A DNA stretch of 64,000 bases, from the NCBI GenBank assembly GCA_002900995.3, contig CM035309.1:3664389-3728388 (forward strand). The letters run 5' to 3'. The notes under the pieces were generated by a model, which was not told the origin of the DNA, made no database searches, and saw only the letters and a list, made by a program, of their open reading frames with translations. Source of the DNA: Ganoderma boninense. Taxonomy: Eukaryota; Basidiomycota; Agaricomycetes; Polyporales; Polyporaceae. The position numbers and the translations under genes were made by a program. Position 1 is the first letter of the stretch. Every line of letters begins with the position of its first letter. Below are positions 24,141 through 36,232 of the stretch, piece after piece.

Positions 24141-24695
24141 ATGACGATGGAGAGATCCCCCCACACATACACTCGCATCGAGACCTACCACGACACCGAC
24201 ACCGACGCCGCGCGTGCCCCCGCCTCAGCGGCCGCCTCCCCGCGCACGCTCCGCCACAAAGTGAGCCGCGTGCTCACCACCCTCACCCGGCGCCGAGCCC
24301 AGCGAGCGCGAGCCCGTCCCTCCCCTCCCCTCCCCACCCCCAACCTCTGCACACCCCTCTCCCTACCACCCCCTCCACCCGCAGCAGAACACCCCCAGGC
24401 GCGCGAGAGGCCAAGCGGGAACCAGAACCAAAAAGAGAACCCGCTGAAGCGCACATGGGGACGCAGCGTCGCGATGGCACGCACACGCTCCGAGCCCGCC
24501 CTGCGCGCGAAGCGGGCCAAGGCTGCCGCCGCCGCGCTGATGCCCGCGGTACCATCGCGATCGGCGACGACGGCGACGACGCACTCGCGCGACGTGAACG
24601 CGTGCGTGCCGGCGAAAGAGGGCGCGGTCGTGTCGTACATGCATCCGATGTGGCGCATCGACCCGGTGCTCATCGGGTGCTTCGTGTGCCTCTGA
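24141..24695 (+). CDS. Hypothetical protein, basic/low-complexity with short conserved-looking C-terminus
   Basis: One open frame of 184 codons. It starts MTMERSPHTYTRIETYHD, passes an Arg/Ala-rich stretch and a Pro-rich stretch (residues about 60-85), then RTWGRS, an Ala/Lys/Arg-rich segment (RAKRAKAAAAA), and ends YMHPMWRIDPVLIGCFVCL. A GTGAGC at codon 46 and several downstream AGs allow an alternative spliced form that would remove much of the Pro-rich part. Not recognised. High GC inflates open frames here, so confidence is moderate. Confidence 0.4.
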   Translation: MTMERSPHTYTRIETYHDTDTDAARAPASAAASPRTLRHKVSRVLTTLTRRRAQRARARPSPPLPTPNLCTPLSLPPPPPAAEHPQARERPSGNQNQKENPLKRTWGRSVAMARTRSEPALRAKRAKAAAAALMPAVPSRSATTATTHSRDVNACVPAKEGAVVSYMHPMWRIDPVLIGCFVCL

Positions 24696-24699
24696 CCAG

Positions 24700-26290
24700 T
24701 GACTACATGGTGGCTTCCCAGAATGTCGAAAGTCCACAGGTGTCCGAGATGGGAGCGCGTGTTTGGGACGGTTGATTTGGAGGTGGGGGGTTGGGCATTG
24801 AATGGAGAGGGGGTCTGGGTGGTTATGCACGTATGATTTGTGCTCCCTTCTGTTTTGATAGAGTCAGCCGCATATGCCTCACCGTCTCGTGCCCTCCTTT
24901 TATGTCGTACGGCCTTATTCTAGCAGTCAAAATTTTCCCAGCCCGTTACTTCGTATTCTTTCGCTAATGTATCGCCATCCATCTAAGTAGTACAAGCTTG
25001 CTCTCGTCGTCTGTTTGCTTTCGTGTTTCATGTAATTGTATCCCCCCAGTCTCCAGACTAGTACTGGAAACATTGGTCAATGTGCATCGGATCTCGCAAA
25101 CTTGGCATCTGACATAGGATTCTACACTCCGCGTGCGCATACTGTTATAGTCCGAATGTGCAAGCCCGAAAGCCACGAACGCCGGTGTATTCCGAGTCCT
25201 CAAGTTCCGCGTCCTAGTAGATGGGACATCGTTGTGGATGTCCACAGCAACCTTCAACAAAGGCCACGACGCAACGAGTAGGTGATGCGCCCGCGTAACT
25301 CACTAGATTCAAATGAGTCTGAACAAAGTCCACTCCCCAGGAGAGTGCGCGAGCATGGCAGCCACACGAGGACTTGAACACCCGGGACATGACCGGGCAC
25401 TATGTCGGGCAACGCACCCTTGGGATTCCAAAAGTCACTGGCCACGGCTTGGGCAGCTTGATGCTCTAGCTTTTCCAGCACGTTCAATAATGGTGGCGTT
25501 AAAGTCCGATCGTTGAACCAGATGGGCGGAAACTGAGCCCACTACATACGTACCTTCGGCCCGGGATAGTCACGTATTTTGTAAAAATGGAGTCTGGGAG
25601 ATCCGCGCTGAAGTCCCAGTTAGTACGAAAGAGAACCCAAAGACAAACCGAGTCGCGCTTCCTCGAAAAAGGCAATAGAAGCGCCGGTCTCATCGTCCGG
25701 CTGATACGGGCCGAGAGGGCATACCTTGGAATGCCGTCCATTGCACTAAGTAAACGCGCTTGTGCAACTTGAACACCTGAAGGAAAGTTCTGCGCCTTAG
25801 ATTATACGACATAACAAACTGATCGATAAATTCACTCGCTTTATGTGTACATCCGTTCTTACAACCCAGAATACCAAATTCAGTCGCCACAGTGCATGGG
25901 CCGTTACTTTACAGCAGACTTGAAACCGCAACTTGAATGCAGCACGGACGTCTTCGCACACCTTCCCGCCTTTCAATGTGACTCGCCACATCTAATAGGC
26001 ATGCCACGGCTCAAAACCTACGTCCTCGCAGTAAAACAAAGCATCCGCGCCCTCGTCCTCGGGGTTCCGGAGGTATTACGGTTTACTACCCGCTGACTGT
26101 GAGGAAGCCACGGACGGCAGTGGCGGCGGCGCACGGGGGACGAGCAGGGCAGCTGCCTGTGGTGTCGAACATCCCGCCCAGCACCCGCACTGCGCAGACC
26201 GTCGTCGAGCTCCGGGCATGTGCAAGAACTCCAGCCGCGGGGATCGGGATCGGGTTCAGGCGCAGGCTGCTCAGTGCGTCGTGTGCGCCG
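24700..26290. other. Unresolved region
   Basis: No model. On the minus strand 25260-25900 holds several short coding-like phrases in shifting frames (RRRTFLQVFKL, FEEARLGLSLGSLSY), as expected from an old pseudogene. The first faintly resembles the N-lobe of FunK1 kinases, but this is too weak to name. Base composition is less GC-rich than the flanks. Confidence 0.3.
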
Positions 26291-27187
26291 ACCCCTTACC
26301 AGGCGCGACGGCGTGCAGGGCGAACAGAACGGGGCAGCGTAGGGCGAGGATGTAGGACGCAGAACACGAGGGCGTCGGCTCGTCCACGTTCATGCCTACA
26401 TCCATGTCTACGTCCGAGTCCATGGCGCCCCCCCCCCTGCCGACGACCATGACCGTCGCATTGGCCGCGCCCAATAGCCCAAGCCTGAGGCATGAGGGTC
26501 CACGGCGCCCGCGAACGGGCAGTTGAAGACCGAGAGCGAGAACGTGTGGTCGAGCACAGGGAAGAGGTGCAGGCGCGGTGCGCCGGCGAAGCACCCCCAC
26601 GGCGGCGCTTCTGCATCTACAGGTGCTGGCGCGAGTCCGCGACTCCATGGAGTCGGAGATGGGGCGGCTACCAGCGCGCGTGCATGGCGGGGTCGACGGT
26701 AAACTCAGAACTGTTCGAGGTGGAGCTCCTCGAGCGTCGGAGCGAGGTGGGAGATGTGCTGGGCGGGGGCGCAGCCTGAGCAGAGCCCGAGCACGTGGAG
26801 GTAGAACGAAACGCGAGGATGAGCCTGGACGCGTCTCCGGAGCGGCCGGAGAGGAGTGGGAGTGGATGTTCGGGGCGGCGGCGAGCTTGAAAGCCCGGGC
26901 GATGTGCGGGCCGTCGGAGGAGTCGAACGAAGAAGATGTGACGGCGAGGGAGATGGGCTCGATGCGTGGGCATAAGGCGAGGATGTCGACGAGGAGAGAC
27001 TGGTCGATTCGTCGATGGGGAAGTCGATGTGGGGTGCGCCGTACGGGCAGGTGCGTCGGCAAAGAGGAAGGAATGGAACTGGACCACCGATATACCACCT
27101 GCCAGGCAAGTGACAGAGGAAGGAGCATGTTGGGGCGAAGGAGGAGACGTTTGAAGCGTCGGTGAAAAACGGTGGCCAATACGTCAA
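26290..27187 (-). pseudogene. Probable decayed F-box/LRR-like gene
   Basis: Three overlapping minus-strand frames each hold part of a leucine-rich text: LLVDILALCPRIEPISLAV, then FVLPPRARALLR, then HISHLAPTLEELHLEQF, and further left a phrase resembling HLFPVLDHTFSLSVF. The order resembles a basidiomycete F-box/LRR-like protein read through frameshifts. No single frame carries it and no F-box was found. Assignment to this family is inference. Confidence 0.35.
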
Positions 27188-27729
27188 TGGAGAGTCTCGA
27201 CTGGGATCATTGCTGCCTTAAAGAAATCTTGTTAGGATGTGGCGCCGACAAGTTGCACTGGGATGCATACCAGTAGGTGACTCCCGAATGAGACTCGATC
27301 CTCGTGGGTGCCCGATTGAACGAGAGAAGAGAGGCTCTACAATATGTGTTGTCTTGCTCGAACCTCAAACGTTTACTTAAGCTTCCCCTATCCCGACTTA
27401 CTTCCAGGAAGGGACCAATGTTTTCGAAGGCTTCAAAGCACTGCGCACGTTGGGATATGCAATCTGATTGCTTGGGATTCCTACAGACAGTCAGCAAACG
27501 TTCGGAATCACAACTCGAAGGACGACGAAGAAAGCTCCCTGCCGCAACTCGCATCCGCCATCGAACAAATACACGGCACTCGGCCACGCATCCTCAAAGA
27601 GAAGAGTCCTGAAGAGAAAACATTCCCGAGCATTAAACGTACACCGAATACACCGAAGTATACTTCTCCCCGCCCCGTTCCGCCCGACTATGCCAGGAGC
27701 GTCTTGAGCTCCCCGTTCTCGGACCATCT

Positions 27730-27829
27730 NNNNNNNNNNNNNNNNNNNNNNNNNNNNNNNNNNNNNNNNNNNNNNNNNNNNNNNNNNNNNNNNNNNNNNN
27801 NNNNNNNNNNNNNNNNNNNNNNNNNNNNN
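27730..27829. other. Assembly gap, 100 N
   Basis: One hundred consecutive N between two stretches without a recognisable gene. The open frames that run across it are artefacts of translating N. Confidence 1.
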
Positions 27830-28269
27830 AGAAATCTCCTCATGTCCGACGACGACGACGACGAGCTTCCCTCGACCTGCCAGGCAGCGAGGATAAAAGT
27901 TCCTTGCATCACAAACGGGCGGATAAAACAAAAGGAAAGGAAAAAAGAGGCCGGAACGGGTGGGAAAGGGCAGCGGTTCTCAGTGCTTGTCGTATGTCCT
28001 TCCTATTCTCCATGCAAGCCGTGTTACGTCTTATTTTGTGTTTGGTCTAGGGTATCGCCAATCAGCCGTCGCCGACATCAGATGCCTCAAACGCCATTGG
28101 CGAGTAACTCAGTAATGCAATGTACCTGTTAGACCTCGACTGCGGTGTGTTCACATAGTGTATCGATTTGGTGCAGACAATGTCTAGTTCTCTATTGTGT
28201 CGATGTGTAACTACAGGCTCCAAACACCACGTTCGTCTCTCTTCTAGAACCTCGGAAAGACAGTGGGAT

Positions 28270-30013
28270 CCTCACGTGTCACAGTTGGTTCATAGGTTAC
28301 ACATTGTCGAGAGCTACGCTCCATCCTGACAGCAGCCTCATTTCTATCCACGGGCCGCTTCTCACTGAAGGTTGACCGACGCGCCAAGATATTTGACCAC
28401 GCCTATGTCCATCAGGATGGTTATTCAGATCCTAACGATTCCACTCCCGGGGCTTCGTGAAGTTCGGAGATGAGTCCGGCGCAGGTGCGTATCCGATTTG
28501 ATCATGATTTTTTGGGCTGAATCGCTATTTTCAGCCATATTTAATGCACGACCAAGATTGAGGCTGTCAATCACCGTCTTGTTTCGATTGGGACGGAGAA
28601 GATGTGGTGTGGCGAATCCCTATGGCGTTCCCTGGATTTATAGCTGTGTGCTTGTGCAGGCGACGAAAGGACTTTTTATTCCAGCCTGAATCCGGTGTTC
28701 TGGGCATTAGGGATCGCAATGGTCGGTGTCTTGACCGCTCTGCAGCTTAGGTTATTGAGATGTCAGAGAAGTGCTTATTCGGTTCCTACAGTTCAACAGC
28801 TCGTATTCTTGATGCGCAGGCACCAGTACGTATATTCCTGCGCGCTACCATTGACGATGCTCACTATTGATTGACGACCATCTCAGGCCCTCCTTGCGTA
28901 TGCGACTTGTGACCATGGCCTTCCTGTTTCCCATCCGATAGGATCCCGCGTATTTCTAAGACAGGCGTATGCTCTATCCGACGACCATCACTGCTGAGAT
29001 GATGAGGGGCTGCACAACACAAGGAGGGTGGCACTGTTGCTTACCTCGCCATCCGACCGATGGCACTGTACGGATTCACTGAGACCGGTTATTATCCGTA
29101 CGTCGATGTCTCCGCAGTCGGGTATATGACGGAACGTTGCTCGGTCTCATATACCTTTACAGGCTTGACCAGAATGCCGACCACTGGATGGCCCTTAACG
29201 GCTGGCCATGCGGACTTCAAGCCGATTGGAGCCCACCTATCTACCTCGTCCCAGAAGCTCTGGGCAGCGAAAAACACTGGAAGGTCCACCTCCTGTCAAT
29301 GACCTTCCAGCGTTACGACGCAGACACGCAAAAGCGTGAGGATTTGGATGACTTGGACGCCCGGACCATCTCGTTCGGCAACGGTGGCCTCGTTGTCCAC
29401 CTAGACTGCGGCAAGTCCAATTCCCAGTCACACACACGTCGCACGACATCTAACGGGAACTGCGCAGGTACTAGTGTCAGTTTCGTGCCCCCCGCCCTCG
29501 TCCGCCACATCCGCACGAAGCTGTGGCCAACGGCCAAGAACAGGGAGATCGACGCGAAGTACGGAGACTCGCCGTGCGAGCTTCACTCGAAGCCGCAAGT
29601 GCCGTTCTACGTGCCCGGCACCGAGTGCATGAGCATCGTCTATACGTTCGCGGACGGCCGTGGGGGCACGGTCCAGGCGACTGGCCCTTCGTCTCATTTC
29701 TTTGGGGAGCCGAACCTGCGCCGGCTGCCTGACCGCTCCCGCGCGAAGGACGCGGAGGGCATGGTATTTGTTGGTCCACCAGAAGTTATTGGAGAGGGGG
29801 AGGCGATCTTTGGATTGGTGAGTCTGATCCAACCGGATTGATGTCGTGGAGGTGTTCAGTTCAATGTGCTGCATCTAGAACTTCTTCCAGTCGATGTTCG
29901 TCGCACTCCATATCCCTGACGATGGGGCTGCGTATGTGCGGCTCGCTCCTCAGTGGGATGCGCAGTGGGATCTGTTCTCGCTGATACCACGCGCTCATTG
30001 CGGCGACTCGTAG
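28270..30013 (-). other. Minus strand of the H1 region: nothing supported
   Basis: Open frames on the minus strand across 29237-29874 are the reverse of the H1 exons and have no independent support. Confidence 0.3.
28270..30013 (+). pseudogene. H1: unknown-family gene, 5' half decayed
   Basis: Paralog of H2 (41840-44429). The 3' half is intact: an exon ending at 29097 (VAYLAIRPMALYGF), then 29163-29410 (DHWMALNGWPC, LLSMTFQRYD, FGNGGLVVHLDCG), 29468-29817 (FVPPALVRHIRTKLWPT, ATGPSSHF, EGEAIFGL) and 29879-30013 (NFFQSMFVAL...APQWDAQWDL, stop). The second intron, 29411-29467, has a GC donor (GCAAGT), as in H2. The 5' half is visible only as fragments, for example WFIGY near 28290 and IFDHAYV near 28388, interrupted by stops and frameshifts. 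The upstream exons of H2 are not found. Family and function are unknown. Confidence 0.65.
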
Positions 30014-30663
30014 CGGAGTGGAATGCTGTTTGGTGACCTACGTTTCTGTGATGCTTACTACAGTCAACACCAGTTACACGGTTATTGTGCTACACTCGCA
30101 TTTCACAACTCTGTAGTACAGTATATATCTTACTAGCAGGTGGTCGTAGTTCTTCAGCCTCCCTCACACATCTTCCCAGCCCCATCAATCTAATACGACG
30201 TTCCTATCCGAAGAGACAAAGTGGAATTCCCCAGAAACAAGCCAGTTAATAGAATGTCGAGGATATTAAATGCTAGAAAATAACTACGCTCACTGATTCA
30301 CAACTGGTGACCGACCATTCTTCGTACTACAGTATGCTGCACTCCGCTATTCCACTAAGACACACCTCAATCACACCTACACTCCCTCCTTCATGGCGCC
30401 ACGGGGGCTTTTACGACTTTCCTACGTGAAAACAGAGTGCGGAGGTTCGGAAGGTCAGAGGCGCGCGAGCTCGGATGCGACATCCGCGGGCTCGAACGTA
30501 GTGCATTGGCACTTCACTCTGTGTCCTCTGCCTCTCGTCCTTCTCATTAATTTGTCGGTTCTCCTTCTCCACGAGTGCTCCATAAGGAATGTGGTGAGGT
30601 TATTACAACCTCACCCAAAAACACGAACTGCTATGTCCTAAGAACGTGTCAACAAAGAGAATA
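30014..30663. other. Intergenic spacer between H1 and F1
   Basis: About 650 bp, more AT-rich than the flanks, between two genes that converge. Nothing recognised. Confidence 0.5.
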
Positions 30664-32412
30664 CTATGGCAAAAGGGCCATGCTCACCTGGTCTCCATGG
30701 GGATCAAGCTCCATTTGAGGGCCTTCATCGATATCGTCCTTGATAACTTGGCGGGATAACCTCCACCTCGCGCCAAAATCTTCTCGTTGCAAGAGCCAGA
30801 GAGCGAGACCCGACTGGGGCAGGACACTTGCCAATGTAGCAGCAGTCTCACACAGCGCCTTTGTATCGCTGGGAGTGTAGTGTCTAATGCCGAAATGTCG
30901 GGATAGCTGTGAAGGACGCTGGACGACGTTGGACTCGGGTAGCTCCAAATGAACGCGAAGCTTGTGCAGAGAATGGAGAGTCGCCAATCGCTGGGCTATA
31001 CTGGCCTGTACGGGATGATCAGAATCTACACATGAACAAGATATGACCGTGAGTTGGCACACACCACAGGAACAGGATCGTCGCGCGAAGCTAGGAAACG
31101 GTGAATTTCCAAGACTTGCACGTGAGGAAAGCGTTCAGTGACGCAGCACAGGAGGTCATCATCGGCGTCGTCCGTGAGGTACTCGAGCTCGAGAAAGTCG
31201 AGGAAATGGGTAGGCAGCTGTTTGAGGATCTCAAGCATCTCCGATGCCTGCAGGATAGGCGAGTGGCGGAAAAAATGTTGCCTTGGTTCCCATAGGTGGA
31301 AGCAGTGATGAGGAGTGCAGCGGAGCGACAAGCGCCGCAAGGACGGAGGAAGGTGAGCGAAGATCTGGTCCTCCGGGTTCGGGTACGACATGGTCAATAC
31401 CTCCAGGTTCGGCCAAGGCTGTTGTGATTCAAAGCCCCTCGGCCAAAACATGAGCTGATCGCGAGCAACGTGTTTGGGCAACGCTAGCGTGAGGTTCAGA
31501 ACGCGCAGCCTCGGCATGCCCAAAAACAGGGTCATCAACGGTCCGGTATGTGCTGCGTTTGGATAGAAATCTCCAATCAGGAAAAGCTCGCGGAGTTGCG
31601 GCCACTGGGTGTGTGCCAGGGCAGCTATCGGCGCGACCTCACTGGGAGGAGAAGAGATTCGAGAGAGCGATGGAGGCGTGTGATGACGAAGGCGAGCGAG
31701 TCTTCTTGTACAGGGTAAGTGCGGAGGAACGAGCGAAACGATCGTTGATCATATCGAAATGTGGTGATTGGAGCAAGGGTGTCGATGCACATTTCCGATG
31801 GCACCTCTCGCGGACTGAAGAAGAATGTTCCAAGCGTAAAGCTGCGAAGCTGAGGAGTCGATAGAATGGCCGCCAGGGACTCCCATCCGATACCATGCTT
31901 CTCTTGAGCGCGGATCTCCAAGGAAACAGTGCGCAGGAGGGGCATAGCTCGCAAGGCGTCGCCGAGGAACGTGGCGGACATGACGCCGCACATGAGTCGG
32001 TCATTGGTGAACTTGAGTTTGCTTTGAGTGTTCCTCATTGCGAGGAAATCCGGACACCTGTCAATCAAATATAGCGATCTATAGCACGTCTCTGTCAGCG
32101 TTTTGGGTGACATTCGTTCTCGTCGGTGCATTACCTGACGTAGGGCCACAAGGACTCTGGAACGAACTGTGCAGCATTGAGAGGTCCCTTGACGAAGACC
32201 TTGCAATGACTAAATAAAATGGGCATAACCGCCTCTCGCATCGCGGAAGAAGTCATAGACAACGGCCGTAAACGGCCAGCAGGCCACAGATATTCGAATA
32301 TGAGCAGGAGAACATCGTTATTCAGGTCGAGAAATCTAGTACAAGGGTTCAGATTCAGTATTGCACAGCGACTGGAAACATATGAGGCATACACGCTTCC
32401 TGTACTTGTCAT
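30664..32412 (-). pseudogene. F1: F-box/LRR-like protein with one 1-nt frameshift
   Basis: Exons by comparison with F5-F7: 32135-32412, 31065-32078 and 30688-31005, with a possible short C-terminal extension to the stop at 30664. The F-box is LDLNNDVLLLIFEYL...MTSSAMREAVMPILF (residues about 28-67). LRR-like segments follow: MPLLRTVSLEIRAQE, TPQLRSFTLGTFFF, MPRLRVLNLTLALP, LPPSLRRLSLRCTPH. F-box proteins are substrate adaptors of SCF ubiquitin ligases. Near 31645 the codons for LLLPSE lack one C relative to F7, which sends the frame to a stop at 31625; the following frame resumes without loss. All splice sites look good, so this is either a very young pseudogene or a single-base sequence error. 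Confidence 0.75.
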
Positions 32413-32641
32413 GTCACGAGGAGGAGGAGGAGGAGGATTGTTCGTGCCAGAAAGTCGCAATCGCAAGGCAAAAAGCTGGTGCCTGCATAAACCGAAGAGC
32501 TCGCACGTCACGCGAGTTGGACCTGCGTTTGACCTGCCCTGAACCCTTTTCCGGCCAGCGCGTACCCTCGAAAGGATCCCAAAGGGCCGGCGCCTGAGCT
32601 CGGACCCTCCACTGAGCCCTCGAACATTGCCTTTCACTGCT

Positions 32642-34470
32642 ATGCAAAGTCCACGCAACGTGTGAGTGTACTATGCCGTGGAAGGCATAATTATGGCTAC
32701 TTAATCACCATTCTCCAGATTCGCCCACTTAAATGACGACATTCTCCTCAAGCTATTCGAAGTGCTCCGAGTGCTCCGACCAAACGAAGGCCTCCGTGCC
32801 TTGTCGTCAACCTGCCGTTGACTTCGTGAGGTATCTGCACCTGTTTTATTTCACTCTTGTTATCAGTTGCTAGGATATCGACCCTGGGCAAGCGCGATGT
32901 ATGAGATTCTTCCTTCAACGCTGTGGTTACATGTCCGGTCAGTCAGTCGTCCTTCGTTTGAACTTCGTGGATGATGCTCAGATGAATAGTTGCAGGATAT
33001 TGAAACTCAACTGCTGTTGTCCGCCATGCTCTAGGTTGAGGCACGCTGTAGTCGATCCCTTGCTTTGTCAGGCATTCAACACCATCGATTCCGCATTGCC
33101 CGCATTACATAACCTGGCGACCTTACACTTGGACAAATGGTACATCGACGTGCATGGTATCTCGTGGAGTACCATGCGGAGGATGTTATCACTCCCCAGT
33201 TTGCGCCATCTACATATCAATCGACTCTACATTTGCCCAGAGCTTCTCGACTGCGACGATCTCCATGACGCCACCCTCGTACCGCTCCCCACATTCCACT
33301 ACACCATGCCCAACTATCGCCAACCGTGGAGCTTTCCCTCTGAGGCAGCCACGCTAGACTTCCTCGTACGCAAGCTTCACACATCTCTCGAGAGTCTCAT
33401 GCTCCCCGTGGAATCTGCTCCCGTCCAGACAATATCGTCTCTATCTTGGCCACGGCTACGAGAATTCACGCTTAGAGGAGAACGCTGGTCTGATCCCGCG
33501 ACCCCAATTGTCATTCTTTTTTCGTCGGTGCAGTCTCTCAGATCAGTCGCACTCGAGCTCGCTGAGCCACAGGATGCGGCAGTACCAGGTGTGATTTGGC
33601 CACAAGGTCTATCCGGCACCACACTCCCTTGGCCCAACCTCGACATGCTCCGCGTATCGTACCCCGGTCCTGCAGACGAGATCTATGCCCATCTCCCACC
33701 CTCTCTTCGTGCATTGTCTTTGCGCTCCTGGCCCCATGAATGCATCCGGGTGTACGACGCGAGGCGTGCCTATCTCGCGCCCTCATCGCACCAAGGTTGC
33801 AAGCTCAGATGGAAGAGCTACCCTCTGTCGACAACTCGCAATCTCGCTCAGGTCCTTCAGAACTGCGAGCTCCCCCAACTATCCAGCCTTGAGCTGGAGT
33901 ACAGACTCGAAGCGGACGCACGCGAGCCCGAGCTTTTCCACATGCTCGCGGCCAAGTTCGCGCACCTGACGACCCTTGAGGTCCATCGGTTCCGGAGCGA
34001 AGGGAGCTACAGCGTCGTGGTGGTAAGTCCGAGTCAGCACTGTGCCCCTTCCGCCCTTCTGCCCGCTCCTCTGACACAGACGTTGCCCACCGTCGGCGCC
34101 GCTACCGGTACCACAGGCAGAGGTCGCAGAAGCTTTGGCCCCGCTGGCGTCCCTCCGCTTGCTGAAGCTCCACCTCGACTTCCCCTGGATGCCGCGTCCC
34201 AAAATTGGCGGCAGCACCTGCATAGGGGTTTCTGTGTCACCAGAAGAGGCTCGCCGCATCAACACTGAGCCCAGAGTGCCTTCTTTCGATGATGTCTTGG
34301 CTTCAGCTGCAGAGGAGCTGTCCCAGAAGCTGGCTCCGTCGCTAGAGGAAGTTTGGATGTTCAGGTATGACTATGACCCAGAGTGGCTTCTTTTCGCCGT
34401 GACTCGTGGAGTCGGTCTCGATGGGGAGCCGCACGTCGATGCGGTGCAGGCTGGTTTGCGGAAGTACTGA
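32642..34470 (+). pseudogene. F2: F-box/LRR-like protein with in-frame TGA in the F-box
   Basis: Model join(32642..32661, 32719..32937, 32996..34022, 34117..34470), 540 codons, all junctions in phase. Start MQSPRNVFAHLNDDILLKLF; F-box to about residue 50; LRR-like segments such as LPSLRHLHINRLYIC, WPRLREFTLRGERW, WPNLDMLRVSYPGP and LPPSLRALSLRSWPH; C-terminus LAPSLEEVWMFRYDYDPEW. Codon 41 is TGA (32819-32821), where relatives have CGA (the STCRRLRE motif), a C-to-T change. An ATG downstream at 32899 could give an F-box-less protein. Divergent from F1, with about 230 bp between the start codons. Confidence 0.75.
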
Positions 34471-34739
34471 GATGTTTGAGTTTGCACAATATGACGGGGG
34501 TATCTGGAGTTGATGACGAGCTCCAGGGAATGTATTGTAGAATGAGGTACTACCATTAGACAGCTGAATCCCTACCCAGATCAACCAAATACATTTTATA
34601 ATTGAAGCTAGTCTCACACTTGTACATTTGAAGGCTTGTTGTCAAATGCGTAAACTATCCTCCTTCCCTGACGCGGCGAAGGCGCGAGGCCTTCAGGGGA
34701 TATAAAGTAACACTGGAACAAACCAAACCATATACTGCA

Positions 34740-35669
34740 TTCGGACCTCCAGAGCTACTCCCTTACGCATTTGCGCGAACAAGACGGCAAGGCGAGCGTC
34801 TGGAAGCCCGGAGGTAGGTGAGCGAACAGCTTTTCGTTCGCCACCGTCAAGTGCTTGCGCCCCAGCCACGGGAACCTCATGCTTCTCGCAAGCCCGGAAG
34901 GCCACACCGCCTCCGAATAGCCCTCATCGAGGACGAGGGACCGGAGTCGTGCATGGTGGCGAAGGAGACGAGCAACGTCCGTTGTTCTGGCAACTACTAG
35001 TTCGCGCAAGTTTAGACAGCGACCGTCCCAGCTAGAAATGAAGGAGATCGGGGTGGGATCACGGGGGAGCACAAGCGTGGTGAGGGGGTGATGGGTCTTT
35101 TTCGAGGTTGAGAGCGAGGGCGCCCTTCTCCAAGGCGATCGCGTATCTCCAGCCGCGCGTCAGGAATCAGGATGGCCTTGTAGCGGAAGACAGTGAGAGA
35201 GCGCAAGTCTCATCTTCGAGGTCAAGTGTTTCGTTCGGGAGGACGACCGGGTAGATGGTCACCCCAGTTAGCTCGGACTCTCGAAGTTGTGGGAGGGCAA
35301 AGCGTGCGACGTACATGCCATTCGGGATGCCCAACTGGTCACGTCCGTGCGTTTGACTGGGACAGCCATATTTTAGCGTGAGATGTCTGAACCAAAGAAG
35401 CCGTCAGGGACAACAAATCACGGTACGAAGTATGAGACACTCATTGAATGTATGACCACAAGGAAGAGGGAAGTAGAAACCCGGCGTTTGCAGGGCTAAT
35501 CCAACTGCACAATGTATACTTTGGAATACGAGGGACTTGGGGAGAGTCGGCGCAACTATCTACAAGTCGAGAATCAGAGAGGAACGAGAGCGACGGGCCC
35601 GGGTGCCAGTCGGATTCACAGGTATAGTCCCAAGGAGATATCGTCGTTGGAATAGTCCAACCCGGCCAT
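34740..35669 (-). pseudogene. F3: truncated F-box/LRR-like pseudogene
   Basis: The equivalent of exon 1 of F6 is visible at about 35430-35669, including the start ATG at 35669, but with substitutions and stops. The exon-2 part is shortened by internal deletions; recognisable phrases are RCLNLRELVVARTT, FPWLGRKHLTVAN, LFAHLPPGFQTLALPSC and RKCV. The third exon is missing. It is the left partner of the F-box/SPX pair formed with the transporter copy at 36233. Confidence 0.75.
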
Positions 35670-36232
35670 CTTGCAGTCAGTTGTAGGATTTAGACCTTGC
35701 GATGGCAGGCACAAAGCTGTAAGTAGTCCCGTCGGACTCAGGGCTATCGGAGTCGCTAGGCCTTCAATTATAAGTGTTTAGGGCAGGACGGCGGCATTAG
35801 AAACTACTTACTTACCTTTTATAATCCCGATAATCTGACGATCTATTGGAACCCTAACCAGGTAAAGCGCGTCCAAAGCAGACTTCCGCAACGTCCGCGA
35901 CCTTGAAGTCGTCCTTGACCTCGACGTCCACCTCCGACCCCGACGATCACTCGGCGCACGCCAGCTGCGGCCACACTCGACTTGGCTCCCTCTGACTGAG
36001 TGCGCCTTCTGCCGAAACACTCCCGCCATGGGTCAGCCAGGATACTCGGGCACTCCAGATCGGTGCTGCCGCCTGTACGTCGCCCACTCGTTGTCTCCTC
36101 GTGTGAGCGGTCAGTCTCATCTCGTCGCAGCTTGCAGGCACGTCCCGGGTTACCCAAGAGCACATCCCCTTGCGCCCTCTTGGTCCCTCTTCTTCAACAC
36201 CGGTATCTGACCTCGACCTTGCACGGCTCGCC

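Noticed and set aside
26271..27179. 302-codon minus-strand open frame as a real gene
   Set aside because: F-box/LRR-like text is spread over three frames of this strand. The single long frame leaves the protein-like text repeatedly and is very rich in Arg, Pro and Ser.
32901..34268. Single 455-codon open frame starting MRFFLQRCGYMSG
   Set aside because: Its first 30 codons read through exon 2 and intron 2 of F2 in the wrong frame, and its end reads through the next intron. The spliced F2 model matches the paralogs at both places.
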